Numbered from the stretch's first letter, positions 53,281-62,725 are shown. The stretch is 64,000 nt of DNA from Cecembia calidifontis (GCF_004216715.1 NZ_SGXG01000001.1:4964501-5028500); one strand, 5' to 3'. Notes: a model not told the origin generated them from the letters alone. Translations and numbers: made by a program.

Positions 53281-53690
53281 AATTGTTCCAAGTAAGATTG
53301 TAGGATAATTGCGGCACTCACCTTATCCAGATTTCCTGTTTTTTCTTTTCTGTCCTTTTTTTTACTGCCCATGGCAATCATACTTTGCATGGCCATTTTG
53401 GAAGTGAATCTTTCATCAATCATCACCAGTTTCTTGTCGGGGAAGATCTTTGAAAGCCGGTCTTTCAGACTGATCACCCTCGGGGTCATTTCATTGGGAT
53501 TTCCATCCAGGTTTTTGGGATAGCCCAAAACGATAGTTTCTACCTCTTCTTTTTGAAAGTAGTTTTGAAGAAACGTAATCAGTTTTGAGGTTTCCACCGT
53601 TTCCAGGGGATTGGCCACAATCTTCAACGCATCTGTAACGGCAATTCCAGTCCTTTTGGTTCCCAGATCTATGGCTAAAATCCTACCCAT
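53277..53690 (-). CDS. ruvX: Holliday junction resolvase-like protein RuvX/YqgF
   Basis: The 137-residue RNase H-fold protein starts with GRILAIDLGTKRTGIAVTD (catalytic Asp). It also has VLGYPKNLDGNPNEMTPRV and VMIDERFTSKMA (second acidic site), and closes with KTGNLDKVSAAIILQSYLE. In other bacteria YqgF processes pre-16S rRNA. It is one base overlapped with the hemerythrin gene and coupled to def. Confidence 0.94.
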   Translation of the reverse strand: MGRILAIDLGTKRTGIAVTDALKIVANPLETVETSKLITFLQNYFQKEEVETIVLGYPKNLDGNPNEMTPRVISLKDRLSKIFPDKKLVMIDERFTSKMAMQSMIAMGSKKKDRKEKTGNLDKVSAAIILQSYLEQL

Positions 53691-54451
53691 TAATTATTCC
53701 TGATTTTCTTTTTGATTTTTCTTAGGACTTCCTTTTCCAACTGAACAGCCTTTGGAAATAAAAGTTCATCTTCTATCTGGGCATGTATGATCAGTTCCCT
53801 TTCAAAATTCTGTAGCTCATGGTACAGCACCTTCATACTGATAGGAGCGTCCTCCGGCAAAAAATAATTCTGTGTGAGTTTTCTGATCCCCTCCATTTCA
53901 TCATCATGCGCTTCATGGGCCTCAGACAGAGCAGCCACCGGACTTTTCTCCAGTATTTTAATCGATTCCTCTAAAGGGAATTCATCATTCTCTAACTCCT
54001 GCAAGAGTTTAATTCTTTGAAACAGCCTGTTTTCTTCTTCGTGAATGTGATGGATAAAATCTTCCACAAATAAGGGAAACATAATCCGCAGATCTGATAG
54101 CACCGCATTGTAAGCAAGGTCTTCTACCTGAATCCCCGACACCATATTGGACAAAAACGGCAGTTCTTGCCTGACAAAATAATAATGCTTCCTTTTTAAA
54201 TAGGCTACCAAAACTTCTATGGGATGCAGAAAAAGCTCGTCCTTTTCGGGCTCTTTCCTTTGCGCCCAGGCCTCAAGTTCATTGATCAATTGCTGGGGTT
54301 TGATTTTGAATCTGTCACAAACTTCCTGAAGGGAGTTTTGCTCATATTGAAAAAAACTGATTCCGAAATAATGAAGGACTGCCGCAAAGACATAATTTTC
54401 AGATACTATGTCTTTGATCGGATTTTTTTCTATATTTCTGAAACTGTCCAT
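53690..54451 (-). CDS. Hemerythrin-domain protein, iron-sulfur repair (RIC/ScdA)-like
   Basis: The 253-residue protein combines an N-terminal ScdA-like helical domain (residues ~1-70) with a hemerythrin-like domain. Likely di-iron ligands are KRKHYYFVRQELP, FIHHIHEEENRLF, EAHEAHDDEMEGI and IIHAQIEDELLFP. Relatives repair nitrosative or oxidative damage to di-iron or iron-sulfur sites. The usual Cys-Cys pair of the ScdA N-terminus is absent. It is the first gene of the unit with ruvX and def. Confidence 0.8.
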   Translation of the reverse strand: MDSFRNIEKNPIKDIVSENYVFAAVLHYFGISFFQYEQNSLQEVCDRFKIKPQQLINELEAWAQRKEPEKDELFLHPIEVLVAYLKRKHYYFVRQELPFLSNMVSGIQVEDLAYNAVLSDLRIMFPLFVEDFIHHIHEEENRLFQRIKLLQELENDEFPLEESIKILEKSPVAALSEAHEAHDDEMEGIRKLTQNYFLPEDAPISMKVLYHELQNFERELIIHAQIEDELLFPKAVQLEKEVLRKIKKKIRNN

Positions 54452-54512
54452 AGCGGCAAAATTAAGCCATTTTACATAAATAAAGTTAAAAGGCCTATCA
54501 AAATCGATTTTA

Positions 54513-54532
54513 TTTCGTTTATAAAAACGAAA
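54513..54532. promoter_or_regulatory. Inverted repeat TTTCGTTT-N4-AAACGAAA ahead of ctpA
   Basis: An 8-bp perfect inverted repeat (54513-54520 and 54525-54532) lies in the 152-bp region between two divergent genes. It could be an operator for either. Confidence 0.45.
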
Positions 54533-54591
54533 TGATCGAGAATACTGTTTTAAGTATATTGTGATGAAATTTCACCAAGCAAACAATTTAA

Positions 54592-54603
54592 TCGGAGGAT
54601 AAC
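54592..54603 (+). promoter_or_regulatory. Shine-Dalgarno site deciding the ctpA GTG start
   Basis: ATCGGAGGATAAC places GGAGG about 5 bases before GTG 54604. Such strong sites are uncommon in this genome, and it settles the GTG start. Confidence 0.7.
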
Positions 54604-56241
54604 GTGAGCGAAATCAAAAACACCAAACAGCAAATCAGATTACCCCTTCTTCTGGCTTTGGCTATCTCGGCCGGTATTTGGATAGGTGCGACATTTGCAG
54701 AACCGAAAACAGATAGAAATGACCTGAAGGCTGCCATTTACAAGCTTCAGGAAATTATTACATATATCAACAGGGATTATGTGGACAGTGTCAACACCAA
54801 TGAATTGGTTGAATATGGCATTCAGAGAATGTTGGAAAAACTGGATCCACACTCTTCCTACATTCCGGCCAAAGATGCCACCTTGGCCAAGTCACAACTG
54901 GACGGTGAGTTTGATGGTATCGGAGTAGAATTTGGAATCATCCGTGATACGATCTATGTAGTGGCCCCACTTACAGGCGGTCCTTCTGAGAAATTGGGGA
55001 TACAGTCCGGCGACCAAATCATCAAAGTTGATGGAAAAACAGTGGCGGGGACAGGCATTACCAACCGTGATGTTTTTGATTTATTGAGGGGACCAAGAGG
55101 CTCAAAGGTAATTATTGAGATCAAAAGGAAAAACCAGAAAGACCTGATTCCTTATGAAATCACCAGAGATAAAATCCCGCAATACTCTATCAATGCTTCA
55201 TATATGGTCAATCAGGAAATTGGCTACATAAAAGTAACAAGATTTGCAGCTACTACCCATGAAGAATTCAAGAAAGCCGTAAGGGAACTGAAAGATCAGG
55301 GCATGAAAAAACTGATCCTTGACCTACAGGGCAATCCAGGGGGCTACATGGGTGCAGCTATCAATATAGCGGATGAAATACTTTCCGAAAATGCCCTGAT
55401 CGTATCCCAAAAAGGTAAAGTGAACCGCTATAACCAAAAAGCTTATGCGGTCAAACCGGGGCTTTTTGAAGATGGTTCCATAATCGTACTGATCAATGAG
55501 GGAAGTGCCTCTGCTTCAGAAATCGTTGCCGGCGCCATTCAGGACAATGACCGTGGACTTATTGTAGGAAGAAGATCTTTTGGAAAAGGATTGGTCCAAA
55601 TGCCGATAGATCTATCAGATGGTGCGGAATTGAGATTGACCATTGCGAGGTATTATACCCCCTCAGGCCGATCCATTCAGAAACCTTATGGAGAAGATCA
55701 GGACTACTCTTCGGACTGGACTTATAGATTTGAACATGGGGAATTCTTCAGCGCTGACAGCATCAAATTCAATGATAGCCTGAGGTTTGAAACATTGTCC
55801 GGAAGAACTGTATATGGAGGCGGTGGTATCATTCCTGATTTCTTTGTACCCTTGGACACCACCATGAGCAGTGCCTATGTCAACAGACTCTTCAATTCGG
55901 ACTCCGCTAGAGAATTTATCCTCGATTACCTCGACAAAAACAAGAAGCAGTTTGAAGGTATGAGCTTTGAATCCTACTATAAAAACTTCCGGATTACAGA
56001 CGATATGCTTCAAGCGCTTATCAAGGTTGGAGAGAAAAATAAAGTAAAATTCGATGAGAAAGACTTCAGGAAATCCAAAGATTACTTAAAGATCCTGCTC
56101 AAAGCCCACATGGGCAGAAACATCTACGATGACAATGCCTTCTATAAGGTAATCAATGATATCAATGAAATTTACCTTCAGGCTTTGAACCTATTTGGAG
56201 AGGCAGAAAAATTGGCCTTCGCGCCTAAATCAAAGGAATAA
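54604..56241 (+). CDS. C-terminal processing peptidase (S41 family)
   Basis: The 545-residue CtpA-type protease starts with GTG (54604) and a signal anchor (RLPLLLALAISAGIWIGATF). A PDZ domain lies at ~90-185 (DGIGVEFGIIRD, GPSEKLGIQSGDQIIKVDGK). The S41 catalytic Ser is in EGSASASEIVAGAIQDND and the Lys in GRRSFGKGLVQ. The C-terminal ~190 residues are helical. It trims or degrades proteins in the periplasm. It is monocistronic with a terminator at ~56266-56298. Confidence 0.95.
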   Translation: MSEIKNTKQQIRLPLLLALAISAGIWIGATFAEPKTDRNDLKAAIYKLQEIITYINRDYVDSVNTNELVEYGIQRMLEKLDPHSSYIPAKDATLAKSQLDGEFDGIGVEFGIIRDTIYVVAPLTGGPSEKLGIQSGDQIIKVDGKTVAGTGITNRDVFDLLRGPRGSKVIIEIKRKNQKDLIPYEITRDKIPQYSINASYMVNQEIGYIKVTRFAATTHEEFKKAVRELKDQGMKKLILDLQGNPGGYMGAAINIADEILSENALIVSQKGKVNRYNQKAYAVKPGLFEDGSIIVLINEGSASASEIVAGAIQDNDRGLIVGRRSFGKGLVQMPIDLSDGAELRLTIARYYTPSGRSIQKPYGEDQDYSSDWTYRFEHGEFFSADSIKFNDSLRFETLSGRTVYGGGGIIPDFFVPLDTTMSSAYVNRLFNSDSAREFILDYLDKNKKQFEGMSFESYYKNFRITDDMLQALIKVGEKNKVKFDEKDFRKSKDYLKILLKAHMGRNIYDDNAFYKVINDINEIYLQALNLFGEAEKLAFAPKSKE

Positions 56242-56265
56242 TTAACGTTTCATTCATTCGTTCAA

Positions 56266-56300
56266 ACAAAAAGGGAGTCCTTGAAAGGCTCCCTTTTTTT
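56266..56300 (+). terminator. Terminator after ctpA
   Basis: AAAAAGGGAG...CCTT / AAGG...CTCCCTTTTTTT forms a stem with one bulge and a T run. It sits just before the IS target site. Confidence 0.88.
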
Positions 56301-56310
56301 ATTAATGATA
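56301..56310. repeat. IS target site duplication, left copy
   Basis: ATTAATGATA, exactly repeated at 57704-57713. Confidence 0.9.
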
Positions 56311-57703
56311 TAATGCCGTTAAGTTAAGGAATGTGATTAAATAGATTTGTAATTCATTGAGTATTTCAGTTTAGCTCTGAATTTCCGCTTGAATACCTGG
56401 TTTCTTCTTGAATATTCTATTTTGGAAGCGATTTTCTTTACATATTTCTGGATAATCTGCTCCAATTCACCAATTAAATCTCTGATTTTAAGAATCAGGG
56501 ATTTTGTTTTTGACAATGCATAAGTTTTATTGATTATCAAGGTCCTTGCTGACTTTGATGTCCGTCCTGTTTTGGTTTTTGGCTCCACATCATAGCAAAG
56601 AATATTGCAGAGTGATATGATCAGGGTCTTAGCATAGAAGTCCTGCTGGACCGCCCATGCTGTTTTGCCGGAAAAATCAGATACTTCAAGTCTTGATTTG
56701 ATCAGTTTATATGCTTCTTCTATTCCCCATCTCTGTTTGTACAGGTTTATTAGAGAGGAGGCTGTATATTTTTTCCTGTCCAACAGCGAAGTCGCATATA
56801 TTGAAATCTTACCCTTCTTATTCTTTTTCTTGATCAGTCTTACGGTCATGGTTTGGGATAACGAGGGATACTTTTCAAGCAGCCATCTGTATTTTGGAGG
56901 GAGTATTAATGTATATTCCGCATCAGAGGAACTACTTCGGGAAAAATCTTCGACACATTTCCACCAATTGTCTTTCATCCTGAAAAGAAAGTCGGCCCCT
57001 TTTCCTTTCAATTCGAAAAAAAGTCTCAGTGATGCATAATACCTGTCGCACACAAGAAGATCCCCTTCTTTAATATGTCCAAGATGGGCATGACATAGGG
57101 TGGCTTCCGAAGTGGTGTAGCTTTCCATACCGGCATCCAGTACAAGGCCGTTGTAAACATCATACAGGTAAGATATCCTGCTCATGTAATGTCCCGCATC
57201 CGCATTGGGCCCAAAACCATGATAGCTGAACTTCTCTGACATGGAGGGATGATCCGGGAGTTCAAGTGTTGAACCATCAACAGAAAGCACCCTATGCCCC
57301 TTCCATTTCTTGAACTTTGCATGTTGGTAAAAAAGACTGCAGATCAAACCGTTAAGCTTTTTAAAAACTGTATAGCACAGTTTTTTCCTGGCCTGGGTAA
57401 ATGCACTTTTAGTGGGCGATAAGGAAGATTCCCCAAAAAACTCTTCAAGGCAGATATTAAGTCCTTTGTTGCTCTTTGACAAAATAAAAAGCACAAGAAC
57501 TTCAAAGGAAAAGAAACGGTCACGAAGAAAATCTTTCACCGAAGTCCTACTTTCGATGATAAATTTTTCATAACTTAGTTTTAACTTGAATTCATTTACA
57601 ATTAAAGTTTTAAGGCTTCCAGCACTCCCTGCTTTCGGAAGCCTTATTTTATACCTCTAATATAATGAATTTCAGTTAATTAACCACTAACTAAACGGCA
57701 TTA
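56311..57703 (-). mobile_element. Complete IS4-type insertion sequence, 1393 bp
   Basis: The element is bounded by imperfect terminal inverted repeats starting TAATGCCGTT-A/T-AGTTA and flanked by perfect 10-bp target duplications (56301-56310, 57704-57713). It carries one transposase gene. A 9-bp hairpin (57612-57620 / 57637-57645) ahead of the transposase may block read-in transcription. It lies downstream of the ctpA terminator and upstream of the VOC gene, and does not break a gene. Exact duplication suggests a recent insertion. Confidence 0.92.
56337..57539 (-). CDS. IS4 family transposase
   Basis: The 400-residue (minimum) DDE transposase has the first Asp in RVLSVDGSTLELPDH, the second in GDLLVCDRYYAS and the Glu with the family Y-R-E-K signature in LYKQRWGIEEAYKLIK. 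The start is unclear. The listed one is a GTG at 57539, but the frame stays open upstream to a TAA near 57655 with plausible protein (KLKLSYEKFIIESRTSVKD) and no ATG. A GTG at about 57626 or a non-ATG start is possible. Confidence 0.93.
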   Translation of the reverse strand: MKDFLRDRFFSFEVLVLFILSKSNKGLNICLEEFFGESSLSPTKSAFTQARKKLCYTVFKKLNGLICSLFYQHAKFKKWKGHRVLSVDGSTLELPDHPSMSEKFSYHGFGPNADAGHYMSRISYLYDVYNGLVLDAGMESYTTSEATLCHAHLGHIKEGDLLVCDRYYASLRLFFELKGKGADFLFRMKDNWWKCVEDFSRSSSSDAEYTLILPPKYRWLLEKYPSLSQTMTVRLIKKKNKKGKISIYATSLLDRKKYTASSLINLYKQRWGIEEAYKLIKSRLEVSDFSGKTAWAVQQDFYAKTLIISLCNILCYDVEPKTKTGRTSKSARTLIINKTYALSKTKSLILKIRDLIGELEQIIQKYVKKIASKIEYSRRNQVFKRKFRAKLKYSMNYKSI

Positions 57704-57713
57704 ATTAATGATA
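57704..57713. repeat. IS target site duplication, right copy
   Basis: ATTAATGATA, matching 56301-56310. Confidence 0.9.
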
Positions 57714-57798
57714 TGTAAATACCAACAAGAGATTTGAGAATCAGTGTAAGCCTTTGTTTTTTTTATACTATCTTCAAACTATTAACCCAGAATGACCT

Positions 57799-58245
57799 AT
57801 GAAAAAGATGTTTTTCATTTTAGCAGGAATTATCTATTTATCCGTCATGAGCCATACTGTAATAGCCCAGGCCAAAATTACCCATATCGCAGTTTATGTT
57901 AAAGACCTGAAGAGGAGTGCAGATTTTTATTCGAATGTCTTCCGATTCCCTGAACTCGACGAACCCTTTAAGGATGGTCTTCATGCCTGGTTTGATATTG
58001 GCAACAACCTTTCACTCCATGTTATTCAGGCTCCTTGGGAACCCATCACGATCAATAAGAATAACCATATATGCTTTAGTGTTCCCGATATGGAAAAATT
58101 TATCACTAACCTAAACGACCTCGGGGTAGAATTCGAAGATTGGCCTGGTAATAAAGGTAAAGTAAACATCCGCCCTGATGGGATCAAACAAATTTATATC
58201 CGGGACCCGGATGGCTATTGGATAGAAATCAATGATGAATTTTGA
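57799..58245 (+). CDS. Exported VOC (glyoxalase/bleomycin resistance) family protein
   Basis: The 148-residue protein has a signal peptide ending at VIAQA (residue ~26), then one VOC domain: KITHIAVYVKDLKRSADFYS, LSLHVIQAPW, NHICFSVPDMEKF and IRDPDGYWIEIND. Metal ligands fit His in THIAV, His in NNHICF and Glu in WIEI. A signal peptide on a VOC protein is less common than a cytosolic location. Substrate is unknown. The IS ends 85 bp upstream. Confidence 0.88.
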   Translation: MKKMFFILAGIIYLSVMSHTVIAQAKITHIAVYVKDLKRSADFYSNVFRFPELDEPFKDGLHAWFDIGNNLSLHVIQAPWEPITINKNNHICFSVPDMEKFITNLNDLGVEFEDWPGNKGKVNIRPDGIKQIYIRDPDGYWIEINDEF

Positions 58246-58273
58246 ATCCGAAATTTAAAAATTAAGCAAAAAC

Positions 58274-58301
58274 AAAAGCACTTCGGGTTCGAAGTGCTTC
58301 T
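58274..58301. terminator. Terminator between the VOC and M1 peptidase genes
   Basis: A 9-bp perfect stem (AGCACTTCG / CGAAGTGCT) with a GGTT loop, between convergent genes. Confidence 0.85.
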
Positions 58302-58325
58302 GTTTTAAAATTTGGACACTACCTG

Positions 58326-60278
58326 TTATTGGTAAAGTGAAGAAGGCCATTTGTCATTTCCTGAGTTGATATCGGTTATCACTTTATCAGGGTCAATTTC
58401 CACGGCTACTACTTTTTTATCCACCCTCAAAAGATGGTTCCATTGATTGCCTTTGAACCAAATCTCTACGGGCAGCTTTCTTCTTTCCTTTTCACCGTCT
58501 TCATAAGTGATTTCCAACAAGACCGGCATAGGCATCTCGCCTAAATTGGATAGACTGACCACGTAGTTGGCTCCATAAGGATAGACACCATTGATGGCCA
58601 GATCAATATTGGCATTGCTGTAAAACCATCCCTTCCAGAACCAATCGAGGTTTTCACCCGACACATTTTCCATATGGTTGAAGAAATCACTTGGCTGCGG
58701 ATGCTTGTATGCCCAAGTCCTGATATATGACCTAAATGCCTTATCAAATATTTCAGGCCCCAAAATATATTCCCTTAGCATAATCATGCCCAATGCCGGC
58801 TTATAATAAGCTACCATTCCCAGGTTGTTGGGCTGTGTACGGTCAGGATGGGTGGCAGTAGGCTCTCTGTCCTTGTTGGTCAACCAACCCGTATAACGTC
58901 TGGTCTGGATCAAGTTATTGGTATATTCGCCGTTATTGAAGGCTAAGTAAGAATAATAGTTGATAAAGGTATTGAAGCCTTCATCCATCCATGCATGCCT
59001 TCTTTCGTTGGTACCCACGATCATTGGGAACCAATTGTGGCCAAATTCATGGTCAGTAACTCCCCAAAGTCCCTCTCCTTTGGCCTTGAAACTGCAGAAA
59101 TTCAAACCTGGATATTCCATTCCTGCTACATTGGATGCCACATTGACCGCTACAGGATAAGGGTATTCATACCACATTTCGGAATAATGCTCAACTGATG
59201 CTTTGCTGTATTCTGTAGACCTGCCCCATGCTTCCTGCCCATCACTCTCTTTTGGATAGACAGATTGTGCCATGGCTTTTTTTCCACTTGGAAGATTGAT
59301 CCGTGCTGCATCCCAGATAAAAGCTTTGGAAGAGGCAAATGCTACATCCCTCGTATTTTTCATCTTAAAATGCCAGGTAAGCATTCCATCCTGCCTTGGA
59401 CGTGTATTGGCGTAGTCTGTGATTTCATCAGGAGAAATGATATAAACGCGCTCATCGCTTTCAGAGGCTGCTTTCATCCTCCTCTGCTGTTCACGTGTCA
59501 GCACCTGGGAAGGGTTAACCAGCTCCCCTGAACCAACCACAATATGGTCAAAAGGAACGGTTATCTTGTAATCAAAATCACCATATCCCAGATAAAACTC
59601 CCCTGCACCTAAATAAGGATCTGTATTCCAGCCGGTCACGTCATCAAATACCGCTACCTTGGGATACCACTGGGCAATGGAATAAATCACACCATCCTCT
59701 ACCTGTTGACGGCCCATACGGTCCATACCCTTTTCAGGAATTTTAAATTCAAAATCCATGGAAACAGTGGCCCGTCCCCCATTGGCCGGAATGGGCTCGG
59801 AAAAAGTCACTTGCATCCTGGTATCACTGATAAAATAATCAGAGGTTACCGGCTTGTTTTTTCCGGCAACCTGAGCTTTTACATTACTGATTTTATACCC
59901 TCCGTCAATATCCCCACTGTACCTATTTCCCTGCACAGGCGTCGTCAGGGTACCACGGGACTCTGGCGTAAACCTATTTTGTTCTAATAGCAACCAGACA
60001 AAATCCAGGTTCTCCGGACTGTTGTTTTTGTAGGTAATGTGTACTTTCCCTTTTATCACATGTTCTTTTTCATCCAAAGTAGCCTCCAACTGGTAATCTG
60101 CTCCATTTTGCCAGTAAGCAGGACCGGGCTTTCCGGAAGCTGTCCTGTAAGCAGTACCCTGACGGTAGCCAATTTCGGTGAAAGCTTCATCCCTGTGGTC
60201 TGTCACCGTCATCTGCCCAAATACAGATGTTGAAATCCCCCATAAGATCAGAAGGGAAAAAATTTTAAATTGCTTCAT
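58326..60278 (-). CDS. M1 family metallopeptidase, exported
   Basis: The start is ATG 60278 (MKQFKIFSLLILWGISTSVFG), giving 650 residues with a signal peptide; an ATG at 60287 is also in frame. The N-terminal beta domain carries the M1-type YSIAQWYPKVAVFDD. The zinc motif is in TDHEFGHNWFPMIVG and the third ligand in MDEGFNTFINYY. The C-terminal beta domain ends near residue 650. It has the length of bacterial M1 peptidases with unknown periplasmic substrates. A divergent TonB-dependent receptor gene follows 177 bp upstream. Confidence 0.94.
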   Translation of the reverse strand: MKQFKIFSLLILWGISTSVFGQMTVTDHRDEAFTEIGYRQGTAYRTASGKPGPAYWQNGADYQLEATLDEKEHVIKGKVHITYKNNSPENLDFVWLLLEQNRFTPESRGTLTTPVQGNRYSGDIDGGYKISNVKAQVAGKNKPVTSDYFISDTRMQVTFSEPIPANGGRATVSMDFEFKIPEKGMDRMGRQQVEDGVIYSIAQWYPKVAVFDDVTGWNTDPYLGAGEFYLGYGDFDYKITVPFDHIVVGSGELVNPSQVLTREQQRRMKAASESDERVYIISPDEITDYANTRPRQDGMLTWHFKMKNTRDVAFASSKAFIWDAARINLPSGKKAMAQSVYPKESDGQEAWGRSTEYSKASVEHYSEMWYEYPYPVAVNVASNVAGMEYPGLNFCSFKAKGEGLWGVTDHEFGHNWFPMIVGTNERRHAWMDEGFNTFINYYSYLAFNNGEYTNNLIQTRRYTGWLTNKDREPTATHPDRTQPNNLGMVAYYKPALGMIMLREYILGPEIFDKAFRSYIRTWAYKHPQPSDFFNHMENVSGENLDWFWKGWFYSNANIDLAINGVYPYGANYVVSLSNLGEMPMPVLLEITYEDGEKERRKLPVEIWFKGNQWNHLLRVDKKVVAVEIDPDKVITDINSGNDKWPSSLYQ

Positions 60279-60454
60279 TCTATACATACATTCTACATTT
60301 TGTTCAGCCCGCTAAAATTACTGATTGGACGCTGAAGAAAAAACCAAGCCTTCGGAATATTCAACTATTTTGACCAATGTGTATGAAAATAGCAAATGTT
60401 GTAATTTGAGGTCAAACATGCTTAACTTTCGGGCTTGTAAAATACCAACTCCCA

Positions 60455-62299
60455 ATGAAATTAAGTGTACTAGTTGCTTTTTTAACTTTTAATTTAAGTT
60501 ATGCTCCTGTGGATCAGGACAGTTCAGCAGTAGAACTGAAAGAATTCACTATCTCGGAAAACAGGTTGGAGATCCCTTTTAACAAAGTCTCCAGAAATAT
60601 TTCTGTACTTCAAAGAAAAGCTATAGAAACTACTCCTGCCAGAAGTATCCAGGAACTGCTTTCTTTTACTCCCGGGGTAGATGTCAGGCAAAGAGGTGTA
60701 AGCGGGGTTCAAGCCAATATTGGCATTAGGGGAGGCAGTTTTGAACAGACCTTGATGTTGCTGAACGGCATCAAATTAACCGACCCACAGACGGGCCACC
60801 ACCTGATGAATATCCCTGTACCTTTACAGTCTATACAGCGGATTGAGGTTTTGAAAGGTCCCGGGTCCCGGATTTTTGGTCAAAATGCATTCGCAGGCGC
60901 CATCAATATTATCACAGAGCTTCCTGAAACAAAAAGTTTGAACATACAGGGATTTGGAGGTGATTTTGGCATGCGGGGAGGCCATATCATCAGTTCCCTG
61001 CCCATAGGAAAGTACAAACAGACCCTTTCTGTATCCCATGATGCATCAGATGGTCATTGGTACAATTCAGATTTCAAGGTCAACAATGTATTTTATGAAT
61101 CCGGATATGAACTGAATGACAAACACGAATTCAACAGCATGTTTGGATTTTCGGACAGGACTTTTGGGGCCAATGGCTTTTATACCAATGCCTTTCCTGA
61201 CCAATGGGAAAGCATACAGACCTACCTTTCCGCACTAAGTCATTCTTATCGAAACAAGGAATTGTTTTTACAAAGCAGAGGCTATTGGAGAAGGAATATT
61301 GATGAGTTTAGATTGAGGAGAAATGAACCGGAATTTTTCACCAACAACCATACTTCTGATGTATTTGCTCTGGAAATCAATGGCGCCTACACCCATAGAT
61401 GGGGCACTTCCGGACTTGGAATCGAGACAAGGGAAGAACGAATCACCAGCAGCAATTTAGGTGACCGCAACAGGAGTTTCATTGGTCTTTTTGCCGAACA
61501 CCGGGTTGAATTCCTGGAAAAGTTTGACGCAAGGGCAGGTGTTTATTCCAACTACTACAATGAGTTGGGTTGGAGGCATTTTCCGGGGGCAGAATTAGGC
61601 TTTCAACTCGATAAGTTTTCAAGGTTCTATACCAATTTTGGAAACAGCTTTAGGATTCCTTCTTTTACGGAGCTGTATTATCAGGATCCCAGTAATTTCA
61701 GCAACCCGGATTTATTGCCGGAAGAAGCCTGGAATTACGAACTCGGTTGGAAGCTGAACAAAAGCAGGCTGAATGCAGAAGTAGTTTACTTCTACAGGTT
61801 TACAGAAAACCTGATAGACTATACAAGGGAGCCCAGTACTGTTCATCCAAATCCCAACAGATGGGCACCGGGAAACCTCAGCCAGGTTACTTTTAGAGGA
61901 ATAGAAACAGCCTTTCAATATGCACCAAATCTGGGAGGCCAGCATGTCAGGTTAAATGAGCTCAATCTAAGCTACAATTATATTGACGCAGCCTTGGTGC
62001 AAGCAGAGGGTGTGGAATCAAGATTGGCTTTGAATTCCCTGCGCCATCAGGTTATTGCGGGATTACAGGCAGCATTTATTCAAAAAATAGAACTGACCAT
62101 AAAGGGAAGATATATCGAGCGGATGGCCTTGGACCCCTATTTCTTGTTGGATGCCCGGCTGGACTACAACAGACTCAAAAAACTTGGATTCTTCGCTGAA
62201 ATCTCCAATATCACCAATTCAGATTACATAGAGGCCGGATTTGTTCAGATGCCCGGAAGATGGGCAAAGGCTGGGTTTATGGTGAATGTGGGGAGGTAA
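60455..62299 (+). CDS. TonB-dependent outer-membrane receptor
   Basis: The 614-residue protein has a short signal (MKLSVLVAFLTFNLSYA), a plug domain (~25-150: SIQELLSFTPGVDVRQRG, NIGIRGGSFEQTLMLLNGI, IQRIEVLKGPGSRIFGQNAFAGAINI) and a beta-barrel to the C-terminus. It lacks an N-terminal carboxypeptidase-like domain and a SusD partner, so it is not a SusC type. Size matches BtuB/iron-type receptors, but the ligand is not known. No transport genes are adjacent. Confidence 0.92.
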   Translation: MKLSVLVAFLTFNLSYAPVDQDSSAVELKEFTISENRLEIPFNKVSRNISVLQRKAIETTPARSIQELLSFTPGVDVRQRGVSGVQANIGIRGGSFEQTLMLLNGIKLTDPQTGHHLMNIPVPLQSIQRIEVLKGPGSRIFGQNAFAGAINIITELPETKSLNIQGFGGDFGMRGGHIISSLPIGKYKQTLSVSHDASDGHWYNSDFKVNNVFYESGYELNDKHEFNSMFGFSDRTFGANGFYTNAFPDQWESIQTYLSALSHSYRNKELFLQSRGYWRRNIDEFRLRRNEPEFFTNNHTSDVFALEINGAYTHRWGTSGLGIETREERITSSNLGDRNRSFIGLFAEHRVEFLEKFDARAGVYSNYYNELGWRHFPGAELGFQLDKFSRFYTNFGNSFRIPSFTELYYQDPSNFSNPDLLPEEAWNYELGWKLNKSRLNAEVVYFYRFTENLIDYTREPSTVHPNPNRWAPGNLSQVTFRGIETAFQYAPNLGGQHVRLNELNLSYNYIDAALVQAEGVESRLALNSLRHQVIAGLQAAFIQKIELTIKGRYIERMALDPYFLLDARLDYNRLKKLGFFAEISNITNSDYIEAGFVQMPGRWAKAGFMVNVGR

Positions 62300-62378
62300 T
62301 TTGCCAATATTCAACCCAAAATTTCATTCTTTAAAGAAGAAGTTGATTTTTTTTATACGACATTTTATGTCAATAATT

Positions 62379-62404
62379 AAAAATACCCTGTTTTGGGTAT
62401 TTTT
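62379..62404 (+). terminator. Terminator after the TonB-dependent receptor
   Basis: A 10-bp perfect stem (AAAAATACCC / GGGTATTTTT) with a 6-base loop and a T run. Confidence 0.9.
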
Positions 62405-62725
62405 TTTATGTTCTGAAAGGGCTAAGTTTATAGGAGGTTAGTTAGTCATTGATCAATTTAATAATCAAAAGATTTAATAAAAATGGCATAATGGTAAACA
62501 TTAAAAGCACCAAAAATTAATTATGAACGATACGATTTATACCTATTTCTTGCCTTTAGCTTTCTCTTTCAAATCATTCTCTCGTTTAATAAATCCCTCT
62601 TTTGTGAAGGGGTCCGCATGCGTAAGATTTTTTTTAGCGAATTCGGTTTCGGGGAAATTGGCGAAAGGTTATTGGGAAATTGAATTTTTATAAAAAACCT
62701 AATAAAAATATATAACCATAGAAAA
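62405..62725. other. AT-rich region with a possible gene remnant
   Basis: No intact gene is recognised. On the minus strand, 62543-62668 is an open frame of 41 codons whose end (ETEFAKKNLTHADPFTKEGF, then a lysine-rich tail and a stop) looks like a real protein C-terminus; it recalls the DPF/Y...G region of YciI-like proteins but is too short to name. A 56-codon plus-strand ORF at 62523-62693 overlaps it. Confidence 0.35.
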
